In this document: positions 44,511-52,893 of the stretch, piece after piece | Layout: every line of letters begins with the position of its first letter | Numbering within the stretch: the first letter of the stretch is position 1 | The notes under the pieces: model-generated | Database searches by the model: none | What the model was told of the DNA's origin: nothing | The model's input: only the letters and a program-made list of their open reading frames with translations | Source of the DNA: Nocardia sp. NBC_01327 | Lineage (GTDB): Bacteria > Actinomycetota > Actinomycetes > Mycobacteriales > Mycobacteriaceae | Assembly: GCF_035958815.1 (NCBI RefSeq) | Contig: NZ_CP108383.1 | Coordinates: forward strand, 6,448,001-6,512,000 | DNA: 64,000 nucleotides | Direction of reading: 5' to 3' | Translations under genes and position numbers: made by a program

Positions 44511-44525
44511 GTCTACGCCGTAGAC
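44511..44525. promoter_or_regulatory. 15-bp perfect palindrome in the RGCVC/MFS divergent region
   Basis: GTCTAC-GCC-GTAGAC, extended by near-symmetric TA pairs on both sides (TAG before, ATA after). It lies 12 bases upstream of the RGCVC gene start, where a repressor would block the promoter. Confidence 0.5.
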
Positions 44526-44674
44526 ATACGGTGCAGACACCTCCAAGCTACACCCAATGCCGCCGGCGCCGGTGCCTGCCCTGGTTCGACAGCGGGCGCG
44601 GGTGCTGTGATTCTGGAATCTCTGTGCTCGCGGAAGAACCGGGCACGGCGGCTTCGAAGAGAAAACGGGATGTC

Positions 44675-45949
44675 ATGGACCGTGAGGGTTTGGCGGTAGT
44701 ACCTGAAGCCGCTCCGACCGAACAACTTCGGTCCGCCGGCCGGACGAATGCTTTCCGAGCCTTGCGATCACAACCTTTCCGGTGGTATTTCGCCGGTCAG
44801 ATCGCCTCTGCCAGTGGCACTTTCGTCCAGACGACCGCAGTCGGCTGGCTGGTGCTGCGGCTGACCGGTTCACCGGCATCGCTGGGCCTGGTACTGGCGG
44901 CGGGCGGGCTGCCGCCCCTGCTGCTGGGGCCGTGGGGCGGCGTTGTCGCCGATCGGGTGGATCTGCGGCGGCTGCTGATCGGCACCCAGATCGCCTCCGG
45001 CCTGCTCGCCGCGGCGCTGTGGGCGGCCGCGGCGGCCGGGCATGCGTCCGTGCCTCTGGTCATCGCGGTGACCATGGCGGGCGGGGTGGTGCAGATCGTC
45101 GATGCTCCGGCGCGCCAGGCGTTTGTCGCCCGGCTGGTGCCGCCCGCGGATCTGGCCAGCGCGGCCAGCGTCAATGGCATCGTGATGAACAGCGCCCGAG
45201 TGGTCGGTCCCGCCCTGGCGGGCGTACTGATCGCGACGATCGGCACCACACCGTGTTTCGCGGTGAACGCCGTGTCCTACCTCGCGGTGGTCGGTGCGCT
45301 GCTGGCCATCAAGCCGCTCGATACTCCGGCGCGGGCCGCGGTGAAAGCCGGCGGAGTCCTGGCCGGAATACGTTATGCCCGTACCCGCCAACAGCTTTGG
45401 CTGCCGCTCACCATGATGGCCCTGGTCGGGTTGCTGGCCTTCAATTTCGCGGTGCTGCTGCCCGTTCTGGCCGAGCAGACCTTCCACGGCTCCGGCGGCA
45501 CCTACGGCTTGATGTCCACCATGCTCAGCATCGGATCGGTCGCCGGGTCACTGGCCGTCGGACTGGTCCGTCATCCCCGCCGAACCTATCTGGTCGCGGC
45601 ATCACTGGCTTTCGGCCTCAGCCTGGTCGCCACCGCCGCGGCCCCGAATCTGCTCACCGCCTGCGCCGCCCTGGTGATCACCGGCATTGCCGCCTTCTGC
45701 TTCGTCACCCTGGCTTCCACTGCCCTGCAACTGCATTCGGACCCCGCCTACCGCGGCCGCATTATGGCCCTGTGGGTGTTCGTCTACCTCGGCACCACCC
45801 CGATCGGCAGCGTGATCACCGGCTGGATCTGTGATTCCGCGGGCCCCCGCGCCGCGCTCCTCGTCGGCGCTGCCGCCTGCCTCGGCGCCGCGGCCATCGC
45901 CGCCCGGGTACACACGCCGCCACATCCGGACGCCGAGCAAGACAGTTGA
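44675..45949 (+). CDS. MFS exporter (EntS/MFS_3-like)
   Basis: 424 residues, about 12 helices. The N-terminal pattern FRALRSQPFRWYFAGQIASASGTFVQTTAVGWLVL and the loop VVADRVDLRRLLIGTQ are typical of MFS_3 exporters such as EntS, and RQAFVARLVPPADLASAASVN is the helix 4-5 signature of that group. ATG 44675 follows GGGA. Substrates are often siderophores or drugs. No biosynthetic partner is next to it. Confidence 0.85.
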   Translation: MDREGLAVVPEAAPTEQLRSAGRTNAFRALRSQPFRWYFAGQIASASGTFVQTTAVGWLVLRLTGSPASLGLVLAAGGLPPLLLGPWGGVVADRVDLRRLLIGTQIASGLLAAALWAAAAAGHASVPLVIAVTMAGGVVQIVDAPARQAFVARLVPPADLASAASVNGIVMNSARVVGPALAGVLIATIGTTPCFAVNAVSYLAVVGALLAIKPLDTPARAAVKAGGVLAGIRYARTRQQLWLPLTMMALVGLLAFNFAVLLPVLAEQTFHGSGGTYGLMSTMLSIGSVAGSLAVGLVRHPRRTYLVAASLAFGLSLVATAAAPNLLTACAALVITGIAAFCFVTLASTALQLHSDPAYRGRIMALWVFVYLGTTPIGSVITGWICDSAGPRAALLVGAAACLGAAAIAARVHTPPHPDAEQDS

Positions 45950-45991
45950 GTTCAGATTCAAGATCATCTTCGGTAACCACGACTCGGTAGG

Positions 45992-46873
45992 GTGCGGCGG
46001 GTGGCGAAGATTGCGTTTCTGGGCGCGGGTCGGATGGGGCTGGGGATGGCCGCGCGCATGGTGGCCGCCGGGCATGAGGTGACCGTGTTCAATCGGTCGC
46101 CGGAGAAGGCGGCGGAACTGGTTGCGGGCGGGGCCGTCCTGGCGACCACGCCGCGGCTGGCAGTGGCGCGGGCCGAGGCGGTATTCGCGATGGTGGCCGA
46201 TGACGACGCCTCGCGCGCGGTCTGGCTCGGGGAGGACGGGGCGCTGGCCGGGGACATGGAACCCGGCGCGTTCGCGGTCGAATGCTCGACCATCTCCCGG
46301 CCGTGGGTGCTGGAATTGGCGAAACATGCCGCAGCACAGGGCTTCCGGTACCTCGACTCACCGGTCACCGGGCTGCCGGAGGCCGCCGCGGCAGGCGCGC
46401 TGACACTGTTCGTCGGCGCGGGTACCGCCGATCTCGAAGCCGCTCGTCCGCTGTTGAACCCCCTGTGCACCACCATTGTTCACTTCGGCGAGGTCGGCGC
46501 CGGTACCGCGTACAAACTCGTGCAGAATCTGCTCGGCTCCGTCCAGATCGCCGCGACCGCCGAGGCGCTGCGCATCGCCGAACTCGCGGGGCTGGACCTG
46601 ACCACCGTCGTCGATACGCTCGCCACCAGCGGCGCCGCCAGCCCCACGGTGGTGCGCGTCAGTCGCCTGATGCTCGACGGCGTGCACGATCGCGATATCG
46701 CTTTCACGGCTGCGCTGCGGCTGAAGGACACTCGCATCGGAGTCGAACTGGCCGATACCGTGCACGCTCCGGCCGCCCTCGGGCACACCGCCCTCGATAT
46801 CTTCACCCGGCTCATCGACGCGGGCCACGGCGATCTCAACGAGACCAAGGTGATCGACCTCCTGCGGGAGTGA
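45992..46873 (+). CDS. NAD(P)-dependent beta-hydroxyacid dehydrogenase (3-hydroxyisobutyrate dehydrogenase-like)
   Basis: 293 residues. Rossmann motif IAFLGAGRMGLGMAARMVAAGHEVTVFNRS, substrate-binding DSPVTGLPEAAAAGALTLFVGAG, and catalytic Lys in GAGTAYKLVQNLLG. All key elements of the beta-hydroxyacid dehydrogenase family are intact. GTG at 45992; a second GTG at 46001 is possible. It precedes the gamma-glutamyl catabolic genes on the same strand with a 114-base gap, so co-function is possible but unproved. Confidence 0.87.
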   Translation: MRRVAKIAFLGAGRMGLGMAARMVAAGHEVTVFNRSPEKAAELVAGGAVLATTPRLAVARAEAVFAMVADDDASRAVWLGEDGALAGDMEPGAFAVECSTISRPWVLELAKHAAAQGFRYLDSPVTGLPEAAAAGALTLFVGAGTADLEAARPLLNPLCTTIVHFGEVGAGTAYKLVQNLLGSVQIAATAEALRIAELAGLDLTTVVDTLATSGAASPTVVRVSRLMLDGVHDRDIAFTAALRLKDTRIGVELADTVHAPAALGHTALDIFTRLIDAGHGDLNETKVIDLLRE

Positions 46874-46987
46874 AGTCCCGTCCGCGCGGCACCTCGCCCA
46901 TGATGGGGGCGATCTCCTTGCGTGTTCGGGCACGCGCGAGGCCCCGGTTCGCTTAGCGTGATCACGTTGATGCCGAGAGGGGTCGTA

Positions 46988-48349
46988 ATGCGTGCCGGAA
47001 TGCTCAGTGTCGCGGATTTGGTGCAGCAGGTCGAGGCGGGGACGCTCGACACCGTCCTGGTCGCCATGACGGATATGCAGGGGCGGTTGCAGGGGAAACG
47101 TTGTTCGGCAAGATATTTCGTCGAAGAGGTGCTCGATCAGGCGACCGAGGCCTGCGACTATCTGCTTGCGGTGGATGTCGAGATGACGACGGTCGAGGGC
47201 TACGCGATGTCCTCGTGGGACACCGGGTACGGCGATTTCGTGCTGCGCCCCGATCTCGGCACGCTGCGGCTGGTGCCGTGGCTGCCGGGGACCGCGCTGG
47301 TGCTGTGCGATGTGGAGCAGGTGGATCCGGCGGGCACGCCCGTGGTGGCCTCACCGCGCCAGGTGCTGCGCGCGCAGCTGGATCGGCTGACCGCGCACGG
47401 ATTGCGGGCCTATGCCGGGACGGAACTCGAATTCCTGGTTTTCGACGACACTTACGAGGCGGCGTTCCGCGGCGGCTACCGCGATCTCACCCCCGCCAAC
47501 CAGTACAACGTCGACTATTCGATGCTCGGCACCTCCCGCATCGAACCGCTGCTGCGGCGCATTCGCAACGAGATGTCCGGTGCGGGCATGTATGTCGAGT
47601 CGGCGAAGGGCGAATGCAATCCGGGGCAGCACGAGATCGCGTTCCGCTACGACGAGGCGCTGGTGACGTGCGATAACCACAGCATCTACAAGACCGGGGC
47701 CAAGGAGATCGCCGCACAGGAGGGCCGCAGCCTCACCTTCATGGCGAAATACAATGAGCGTGAAGGCAATTCGTGCCACATTCACCTCAGCCTGCGCAAT
47801 GAGGCGGGTGAGCCGGTCTTCGCCGACAGCACGGGCCGCGAGTCCACGCTCATGCGGCACTTCCTCGCCGGGCAGCTGGACTGCCTGCGGGAGCTGACCT
47901 ATATGCTCGCCCCGAATATCAACTCCTACAAGCGGTTCCAGGCGGGCAGCTTCGCGCCCACCGCACTGGCCTGGGGACGGGACAACCGCACCTGCGCGCT
48001 GCGGGTGGTCGGTCACGGGCCGTCGCTGCGGTTCGAGAACCGGGTGCCGGGCGGGGATGTGAATCCGTATCTCGCCGTGGCCGCCACCATCGCCGCCGGA
48101 TTGCACGGTATCGAGCGGCAGCTGCCGCTGGAGCCGGAGTTCCACGGCAATGCCTACCGCTCGCACCGGCCCCGGGTGCCGCACAACCTGCGCGACGCCG
48201 CCCAGTTGTTCGGCGACAGTAAGATCGCGCAGGCGGCCTTCGGCGAAGACGTGGTGCTGCACTACCGGAATGCGGCGCAGGTCGAGCTCGACGCCTACGA
48301 CGCCGCGGTGACCGATTGGGAGCGCGTGCGTGGATTCGAACGACTCTGA
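46988..48349 (+). CDS. Glutamine synthetase-like gamma-glutamyl-amine ligase (PuuA/GlnA3-like)
   Basis: 453 residues of the glutamine synthetase fold. Metal/ATP motifs: AYAGTELEFLVFD, ESAKGECNPGQHEIAFRYDEAL, YNEREGNSCHIHLSL, and FENRVPGGDVNPYLAVAATIAAG. Such enzymes link glutamate to an amine (putrescine, polyamines or ethanolamine) with ATP. ATG 46988 has GAGAGG eight bases upstream; TAGCGT at 46954-46959 could be the -10. It overlaps the following hydrolase gene by 20 bases. Confidence 0.88.
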   Translation: MRAGMLSVADLVQQVEAGTLDTVLVAMTDMQGRLQGKRCSARYFVEEVLDQATEACDYLLAVDVEMTTVEGYAMSSWDTGYGDFVLRPDLGTLRLVPWLPGTALVLCDVEQVDPAGTPVVASPRQVLRAQLDRLTAHGLRAYAGTELEFLVFDDTYEAAFRGGYRDLTPANQYNVDYSMLGTSRIEPLLRRIRNEMSGAGMYVESAKGECNPGQHEIAFRYDEALVTCDNHSIYKTGAKEIAAQEGRSLTFMAKYNEREGNSCHIHLSLRNEAGEPVFADSTGRESTLMRHFLAGQLDCLRELTYMLAPNINSYKRFQAGSFAPTALAWGRDNRTCALRVVGHGPSLRFENRVPGGDVNPYLAVAATIAAGLHGIERQLPLEPEFHGNAYRSHRPRVPHNLRDAAQLFGDSKIAQAAFGEDVVLHYRNAAQVELDAYDAAVTDWERVRGFERL

Positions 48350-49067
48350 GGTGGTGCGGCGGCCGATCATCGGGCTGCCCACGTATGCCGAGCGGACGCG
48401 GTTCGGCACCTGGGATGTCGACAGCGCGGTGCTGCCGCTCAGCTATGTCGATATGACGGCGCGGGCCGGCGGGCAGCCGGTACTGCTCCCGCCCACCGGA
48501 ACTCCCGGCCCGCAATTGCTGGAGCGGCTGGACGGACTGGTGCTGACCGGCGGCGCCGATATCGACCCGGCACGCTACGGCGCGCCGCCGCATTCCGAGA
48601 CTCGCGCCACCCGACCGGACCGCGACGAATCCGAATTCGCGCTCTTCGAGCTGGCCCGGGCGGCGGGGATACCGGTGCTGGCTATCTGCCGGGGACTGCA
48701 ATTGGTGAATGTCGCGCTGGGCGGCACACTGCTGCAACACCTTCCGGACGTGCTCGGGCACACCGGCCACAGCGGCGGCCCAGGTTCCTTCTCGGTCACC
48801 ACCATCCGGACCGTCGCGGGCAGCACGGTGGCGGACATCGCCGGCGCCGAGGTGCAGGCGCACTGCCACCATCATCAAGCCATCGACACGCTGGCCTCCG
48901 GTCTCACCGCGACGGCACACGCGACGGACGGCACCATCGAAGCAGCGGAGACGAGCGGCGGACCGTTTCTGGTCGGCGTGCAATGGCATCCGGAAGCGAA
49001 TGCGACCGACCACCGGCTCATGCGGGCCCTGGTGGAGCAGGCGGCACTGTACGGAAAGGAGCGCTGA
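48330..49067 (+). CDS. Gamma-glutamyl-gamma-aminobutyrate hydrolase-like class I glutamine amidotransferase
   Basis: 245 residues. Nucleophile motif PVLAICRGLQLVNVALGG with the catalytic Cys, GLVLTGGADIDPARYG, HHHQAIDTLASG and the His-Glu pair in VQWHPEAN: a complete PuuD-type hydrolase that removes glutamate from gamma-glutamyl amino acids such as gamma-glutamyl-GABA. GTG start overlaps the ligase gene by 20 bases and its stop lies two bases before the aldehyde dehydrogenase start. Confidence 0.9.
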   Translation: MDSNDSEVVRRPIIGLPTYAERTRFGTWDVDSAVLPLSYVDMTARAGGQPVLLPPTGTPGPQLLERLDGLVLTGGADIDPARYGAPPHSETRATRPDRDESEFALFELARAAGIPVLAICRGLQLVNVALGGTLLQHLPDVLGHTGHSGGPGSFSVTTIRTVAGSTVADIAGAEVQAHCHHHQAIDTLASGLTATAHATDGTIEAAETSGGPFLVGVQWHPEANATDHRLMRALVEQAALYGKER

Positions 49068-49069
49068 CG

Positions 49070-50431
49070 GTGACAACAACCCAGGTCGTCAACCCTGCGA
49101 CCGAAAAGGTCGTGGCGACAGTGGAATTGGCCGATGAGGCCGCGGCCGATGCCGCTATCGCCCGGGCGCAGCGGGCCGCGCCGGGCTGGCGGGATGTCGC
49201 ACCGGGAGATCGGGCGCGGCTCCTGCGCCGATTCGCCGAGGCCGTGGACGCCGATCTCGAGAACCTGGCACAGCTGGAAGTGGCCAATGCGGGGCACACC
49301 ATCGGCAATGCGCGCTGGGAGGCGGGCAATGTCCGCGATGTGCTGCACTACAGCGCCGGACTGCCGGAACGCTTGCTGGGCAATCAGATTCCGGTCGCCG
49401 GCGGTGTCGACATCACCTTCCACGAACCGCTGGGGGTTGTCGGAATCATCGTGCCGTGGAACTTCCCCATGCCGATCGCGGCGTGGGGCTTCGGGCCCGC
49501 GCTTGCCGCCGGCAATACGGTGGTGTTGAAACCGGCCGACCTCACGCCGCTCACCGCCATCAGGCTCGGTGAGCTCGCACTGCAGGCGGGATTGCCGGAG
49601 AACGTCTTTCAGGTGATTCCGGGCAGGGGTTCCATTGTCGGGGCGCGGTTCGTCACCCATCCCGCGGTGCGCAAGGTGGTGTTCACCGGGTCCACCGAGG
49701 TGGGCCGGCAGATCATGGCGGGCTGCGCCGAGCAGGTGAAGCGGGTGACGCTCGAATTGGGCGGCAAGAGCGCCAATATCGTGTTCGCCGACTCGGATCT
49801 GGAGAAAGCCGCCGCCACGGCGCCTTACGGCGTATTCGACAATGCCGGTCAGGACTGCTGCGCGCGGTCACGGATTCTGGTGCAGCGCAGTGTCTTCGAT
49901 CGATTCCTGGAACTGCTGGAACCGGCGGTGCAGGGCGTGAAGGTCGGCGACCCCGCCGACGAGGCCACCGAAATGGGGCCGCTGATCTCATCGGCGCACC
50001 GCGAGCGGGTCGCCGGATTCCTGGAGCCGTCGACGAAGGTGGCGTTCACCGGGACACAGGTGGACGGACCCGGATTCTGGTTCCCGCCGACCGTGGTGCT
50101 GCCCTCCGGCGCCGATGACCGGGTCTTGACCGAGGAAGTGTTCGGGCCGGTGGTGGCGGTGCTGCCGTTCGACGATGAGGCCGACGCCCTGCGCATCGCG
50201 AACGACAGCGAATACGGCCTGTCCGGGTCCATCTGGACCTCCGATGTCGGCCGGGCGCTGCGGGTGGCCCGGGGCGTCGAGGCCGGGAATCTGTCGGTGA
50301 ATTCCCACTCCTCCGTACGGTATTGGACGCCGTTCGGGGGCTACAAACAATCCGGACTCGGCCGCGAACTCGGACCCGATGCGGCCCGCGCCTTCACCGA
50401 GACCAAGAACGTCTTCATCGCCACCGAGTAG
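49070..50431 (+). CDS. NAD(P)-dependent aldehyde dehydrogenase (gamma-glutamyl-aldehyde/betaine-aldehyde type)
   Basis: 453 residues. Glu motif VTLELGGKSANIVFADSD and nucleophile DNAGQDCCARSRILVQ are intact. Two adjacent cysteines occur at the active site, as in several aminoaldehyde dehydrogenases. GTG at 49070. Located after the ligase and hydrolase, so oxidation of gamma-glutamyl-aminoaldehyde is the likely role, as for PuuC. The amine oxidase (PuuB) that should make this aldehyde is missing from the window. Confidence 0.9.
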   Translation: MTTTQVVNPATEKVVATVELADEAAADAAIARAQRAAPGWRDVAPGDRARLLRRFAEAVDADLENLAQLEVANAGHTIGNARWEAGNVRDVLHYSAGLPERLLGNQIPVAGGVDITFHEPLGVVGIIVPWNFPMPIAAWGFGPALAAGNTVVLKPADLTPLTAIRLGELALQAGLPENVFQVIPGRGSIVGARFVTHPAVRKVVFTGSTEVGRQIMAGCAEQVKRVTLELGGKSANIVFADSDLEKAAATAPYGVFDNAGQDCCARSRILVQRSVFDRFLELLEPAVQGVKVGDPADEATEMGPLISSAHRERVAGFLEPSTKVAFTGTQVDGPGFWFPPTVVLPSGADDRVLTEEVFGPVVAVLPFDDEADALRIANDSEYGLSGSIWTSDVGRALRVARGVEAGNLSVNSHSSVRYWTPFGGYKQSGLGRELGPDAARAFTETKNVFIATE

Positions 50432-50456
50432 TACCTGCCATCCGATCAGAGGAGAT

Positions 50457-51224
50457 ATGTTGCAGCGCTTACAGGATCGAGTAGCGGTCGTCACCGGCGG
50501 CGGCAGCGGCATCGGCCTCGCCACCGTCAAGCGTTTCGCCCAGGAGGGCGCGAAAGTTGTTGTCGCCGATATCGATGCCACGTCCGGCGAGGCCGCGGCG
50601 GCGGCGGTCGGCGGGCTGTACGTGAAGGTCGATGTCACCGAGGAGGCTCAGGTCGAGGCGCTGTTCCAGACGGCGGTCGATACCTACGGCGGCCTGGATA
50701 TCGCCTTCAATAATGCGGGTATCTCACCGCCGGACGACGATTCGATTCTCACCACCGGAATCGAGGCCTGGCGGCGCGTACAGGAGGTGAATCTGACCTC
50801 GGTCTACCTGTGCAGCAAGTACGCCATCGGGCATATGCTCGAGCGCGGTAAGGGGTCGGTCATCAATACCGCGTCCTTTGTGGCGGTCATGGGTGCGGCC
50901 ACCTCGCAGATCTCCTACACCGCGTCCAAGGGCGGTGTGCTGGCCATGAGCCGTGAGCTCGGAGTGCAGTTCGCGCGCCAGGGAATTCGCGTCAATGCCC
51001 TGTGCCCCGGGCCGGTGAACACACCGCTGCTGCAGGAATTGTTCGCCAAGGATCCGGAGCGCGCCGCTCGCCGGCTGGTCCACATTCCCACCGGGCGTTT
51101 TGCCGAGCCGGAGGAAATCGCCGCTGCCGTGGCGTTTCTCGCCAGCGACGATTCCTCCTTCATCACGGCCTCACAGTTCCTCGTGGACGGCGGAATCTCC
51201 GGCGCCTACGTGACCCCGCTGTAG
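50457..51224 (+). CDS. SDR-family oxidoreductase
   Basis: 255 residues. VAVVTGGGSGIGLATVKRFA, NNAG, Ser in INTASFVAV and the catalytic SYTASK (YxxxK) are present, with the C-terminal DDSSFITASQFLVDGG ending. ATG 50457 has AGAGGAG upstream. Same strand and 25 bases after the aldehyde dehydrogenase; likely reduces or oxidises an intermediate of the same pathway. Confidence 0.9.
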   Translation: MLQRLQDRVAVVTGGGSGIGLATVKRFAQEGAKVVVADIDATSGEAAAAAVGGLYVKVDVTEEAQVEALFQTAVDTYGGLDIAFNNAGISPPDDDSILTTGIEAWRRVQEVNLTSVYLCSKYAIGHMLERGKGSVINTASFVAVMGAATSQISYTASKGGVLAMSRELGVQFARQGIRVNALCPGPVNTPLLQELFAKDPERAARRLVHIPTGRFAEPEEIAAAVAFLASDDSSFITASQFLVDGGISGAYVTPL

Positions 51225-51231
51225 CACCCGT

Positions 51232-52782
51232 TCAGGCGCCGACGGGGGCTTCGGCCTCCGGCGGCTCCGGAACATTGCGTTTGGGGCCGGTGAACCATTT
51301 CCGGGCGGAGACGAACCACCAGACGGCAATGGCCCCGACCACGCCGACCAGGGTGATGGGCGCGTAATTGACTGCGTTCCAGGTGAATCCATCGACCCAC
51401 GGATAGCCGTGGTCATCGGTGGGCAGAATGAACAGCAGGCTGATGAAGACGATCCAGATGATCGCAATCACCCCGATCGGGCGATACCAGCGGCCGAGTT
51501 GCCAAGGGCCGGTGTGGAATCGGCTGCCGTGCAGCTGGCGCAGCAGGATCGGTATGCCGTAGGCGATATAGAGGCCGATGGTGGCGACGGAGGTGGCCGC
51601 CGCATACGCCGTCGGGGCATTGACCGCGGGCACCAGCATCGACGGAATCAGCAGTATGAAGGCGAAGACCGAGATGAACAGGACCGCGTTCACCGGAACC
51701 CGCCGCGCCGAAAGCTTCGACCAGAGCGCCGATCCCGGCACCGCGCCGTCGCGGGCGAAGGCGTACAGCATGCGGGAGGCCGAGGTCACCGAGGCATATC
51801 CGCAGAACAGCTGCGCGGCGGCGGCGATGATCAACAGCAGGCCGGACCAGAACGAGTTGAGCGAGTTCTGCAGGATGTAGATGACCGGGTAGCCGCTGTT
51901 CTTGGTCGGATCGAGTGAATCGTCGAGATTCGGAATCGCGAAGGTCACCGCCATGATCAGCAGGTAACCGGCGATCGCCGAGACGACGATGGTATTGATG
52001 ATCCCCTTCGCCGCCGTCCGGGACGCGTCGTGCGTCTCCTCCGACATATGCGCCGAGGCGTCGTAACCGGTGAAGGTGTACTGCGCGTGCAGCAGACCCA
52101 GCAGGAAGCTGAAGGCGACGCCACCGAATCCGACCGCGCTGTTGTCCACGGTCTTGGTGAAGACGAACCCGACGCTCTGATGGTGTTGCGCACCGATTCC
52201 GAGCACCAGCACGAAGACCGCGACACCACCCACATGCCACCAGGCGGAGACATTGTTGATGACGGCGGACAGGTGCGGGCCGATGGCGTTCAGCACCGCG
52301 TGCAGCACCAGAATGGCGGCGAACACCAAAAAGATTGCGGTGCGGTCGGTTCCGATGTCGAGGCCGATCACATTGAGCACCACGGTGGTGAAAATGGCTG
52401 CGCCGTAATCGATTGCGGCGGTGACCGCGATCTGCCCGATAAGATTGAACCAGCCGGTGAACCAGCCCCAGATGGGCCCGCCCAGCTCCGAGGCCCACCA
52501 GTACAGCCCGCCGGAAGTCGGGTAGGCCGAGGCCAATTCGGCCATGGCCAGCCCCACGAACAGCACCATCACCGAGACCAGGGGCCAGCCCCACGCCATG
52601 GTGATGGGTCCGCCGTTGGCGAGCCCGATGCCGTAACTGGCGAGCCCGCCGGTCAGGATCGAGACAACGGTGAAACTGATGGCGAAATTGGAGAATCCGG
52701 ACCAGGATCGAGCCAGGTCCTGTTTATAGCCGAGCTCGGCCAGCCTGCGTTCGTCGTCGGATTGGTGCTGAATTTCGGTCAT
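51232..52782 (-). CDS. Amino acid/polyamine permease (APC family)
   Basis: 516 residues, about 12 helices. Seen: RSWSGFSNFAISFTVVSILTGG, ELASAYPTSGGLYWWASELGG and AHMSEETHDASRTAAKGI, typical of the GABA/amine branch of APC permeases. ATG 52782 has GGGAG five bases upstream. It converges on the gamma-glutamyl operon, seven bases from the SDR stop, and most likely imports the amine or amino acid that operon breaks down. Confidence 0.9.
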   Translation of the reverse strand: MTEIQHQSDDERRLAELGYKQDLARSWSGFSNFAISFTVVSILTGGLASYGIGLANGGPITMAWGWPLVSVMVLFVGLAMAELASAYPTSGGLYWWASELGGPIWGWFTGWFNLIGQIAVTAAIDYGAAIFTTVVLNVIGLDIGTDRTAIFLVFAAILVLHAVLNAIGPHLSAVINNVSAWWHVGGVAVFVLVLGIGAQHHQSVGFVFTKTVDNSAVGFGGVAFSFLLGLLHAQYTFTGYDASAHMSEETHDASRTAAKGIINTIVVSAIAGYLLIMAVTFAIPNLDDSLDPTKNSGYPVIYILQNSLNSFWSGLLLIIAAAAQLFCGYASVTSASRMLYAFARDGAVPGSALWSKLSARRVPVNAVLFISVFAFILLIPSMLVPAVNAPTAYAAATSVATIGLYIAYGIPILLRQLHGSRFHTGPWQLGRWYRPIGVIAIIWIVFISLLFILPTDDHGYPWVDGFTWNAVNYAPITLVGVVGAIAVWWFVSARKWFTGPKRNVPEPPEAEAPVGA

Positions 52783-52809
52783 GCGCACTCCCGAGTGAAA
52801 AACGCCGCC

Positions 52810-52846
52810 CTCACAGCGTTTACCAGGAGCTCAGTGTGAGGTAAAC
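52810..52846. promoter_or_regulatory. Interleaved inverted repeats upstream of the permease
   Basis: CTCACA/TGTGAG (52810-52815 and 52835-52840) and GTTTACC/GGTAAAC (52818-52824 and 52840-52846) overlap in the region 28-64 bases before the permease ATG. A candidate operator; the regulator is unknown. Confidence 0.4.
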
Positions 52847-52893
52847 CGGGGTAGACCGCAGCGCAACCCGGAAAACTCGGCCGATCAGTATGG

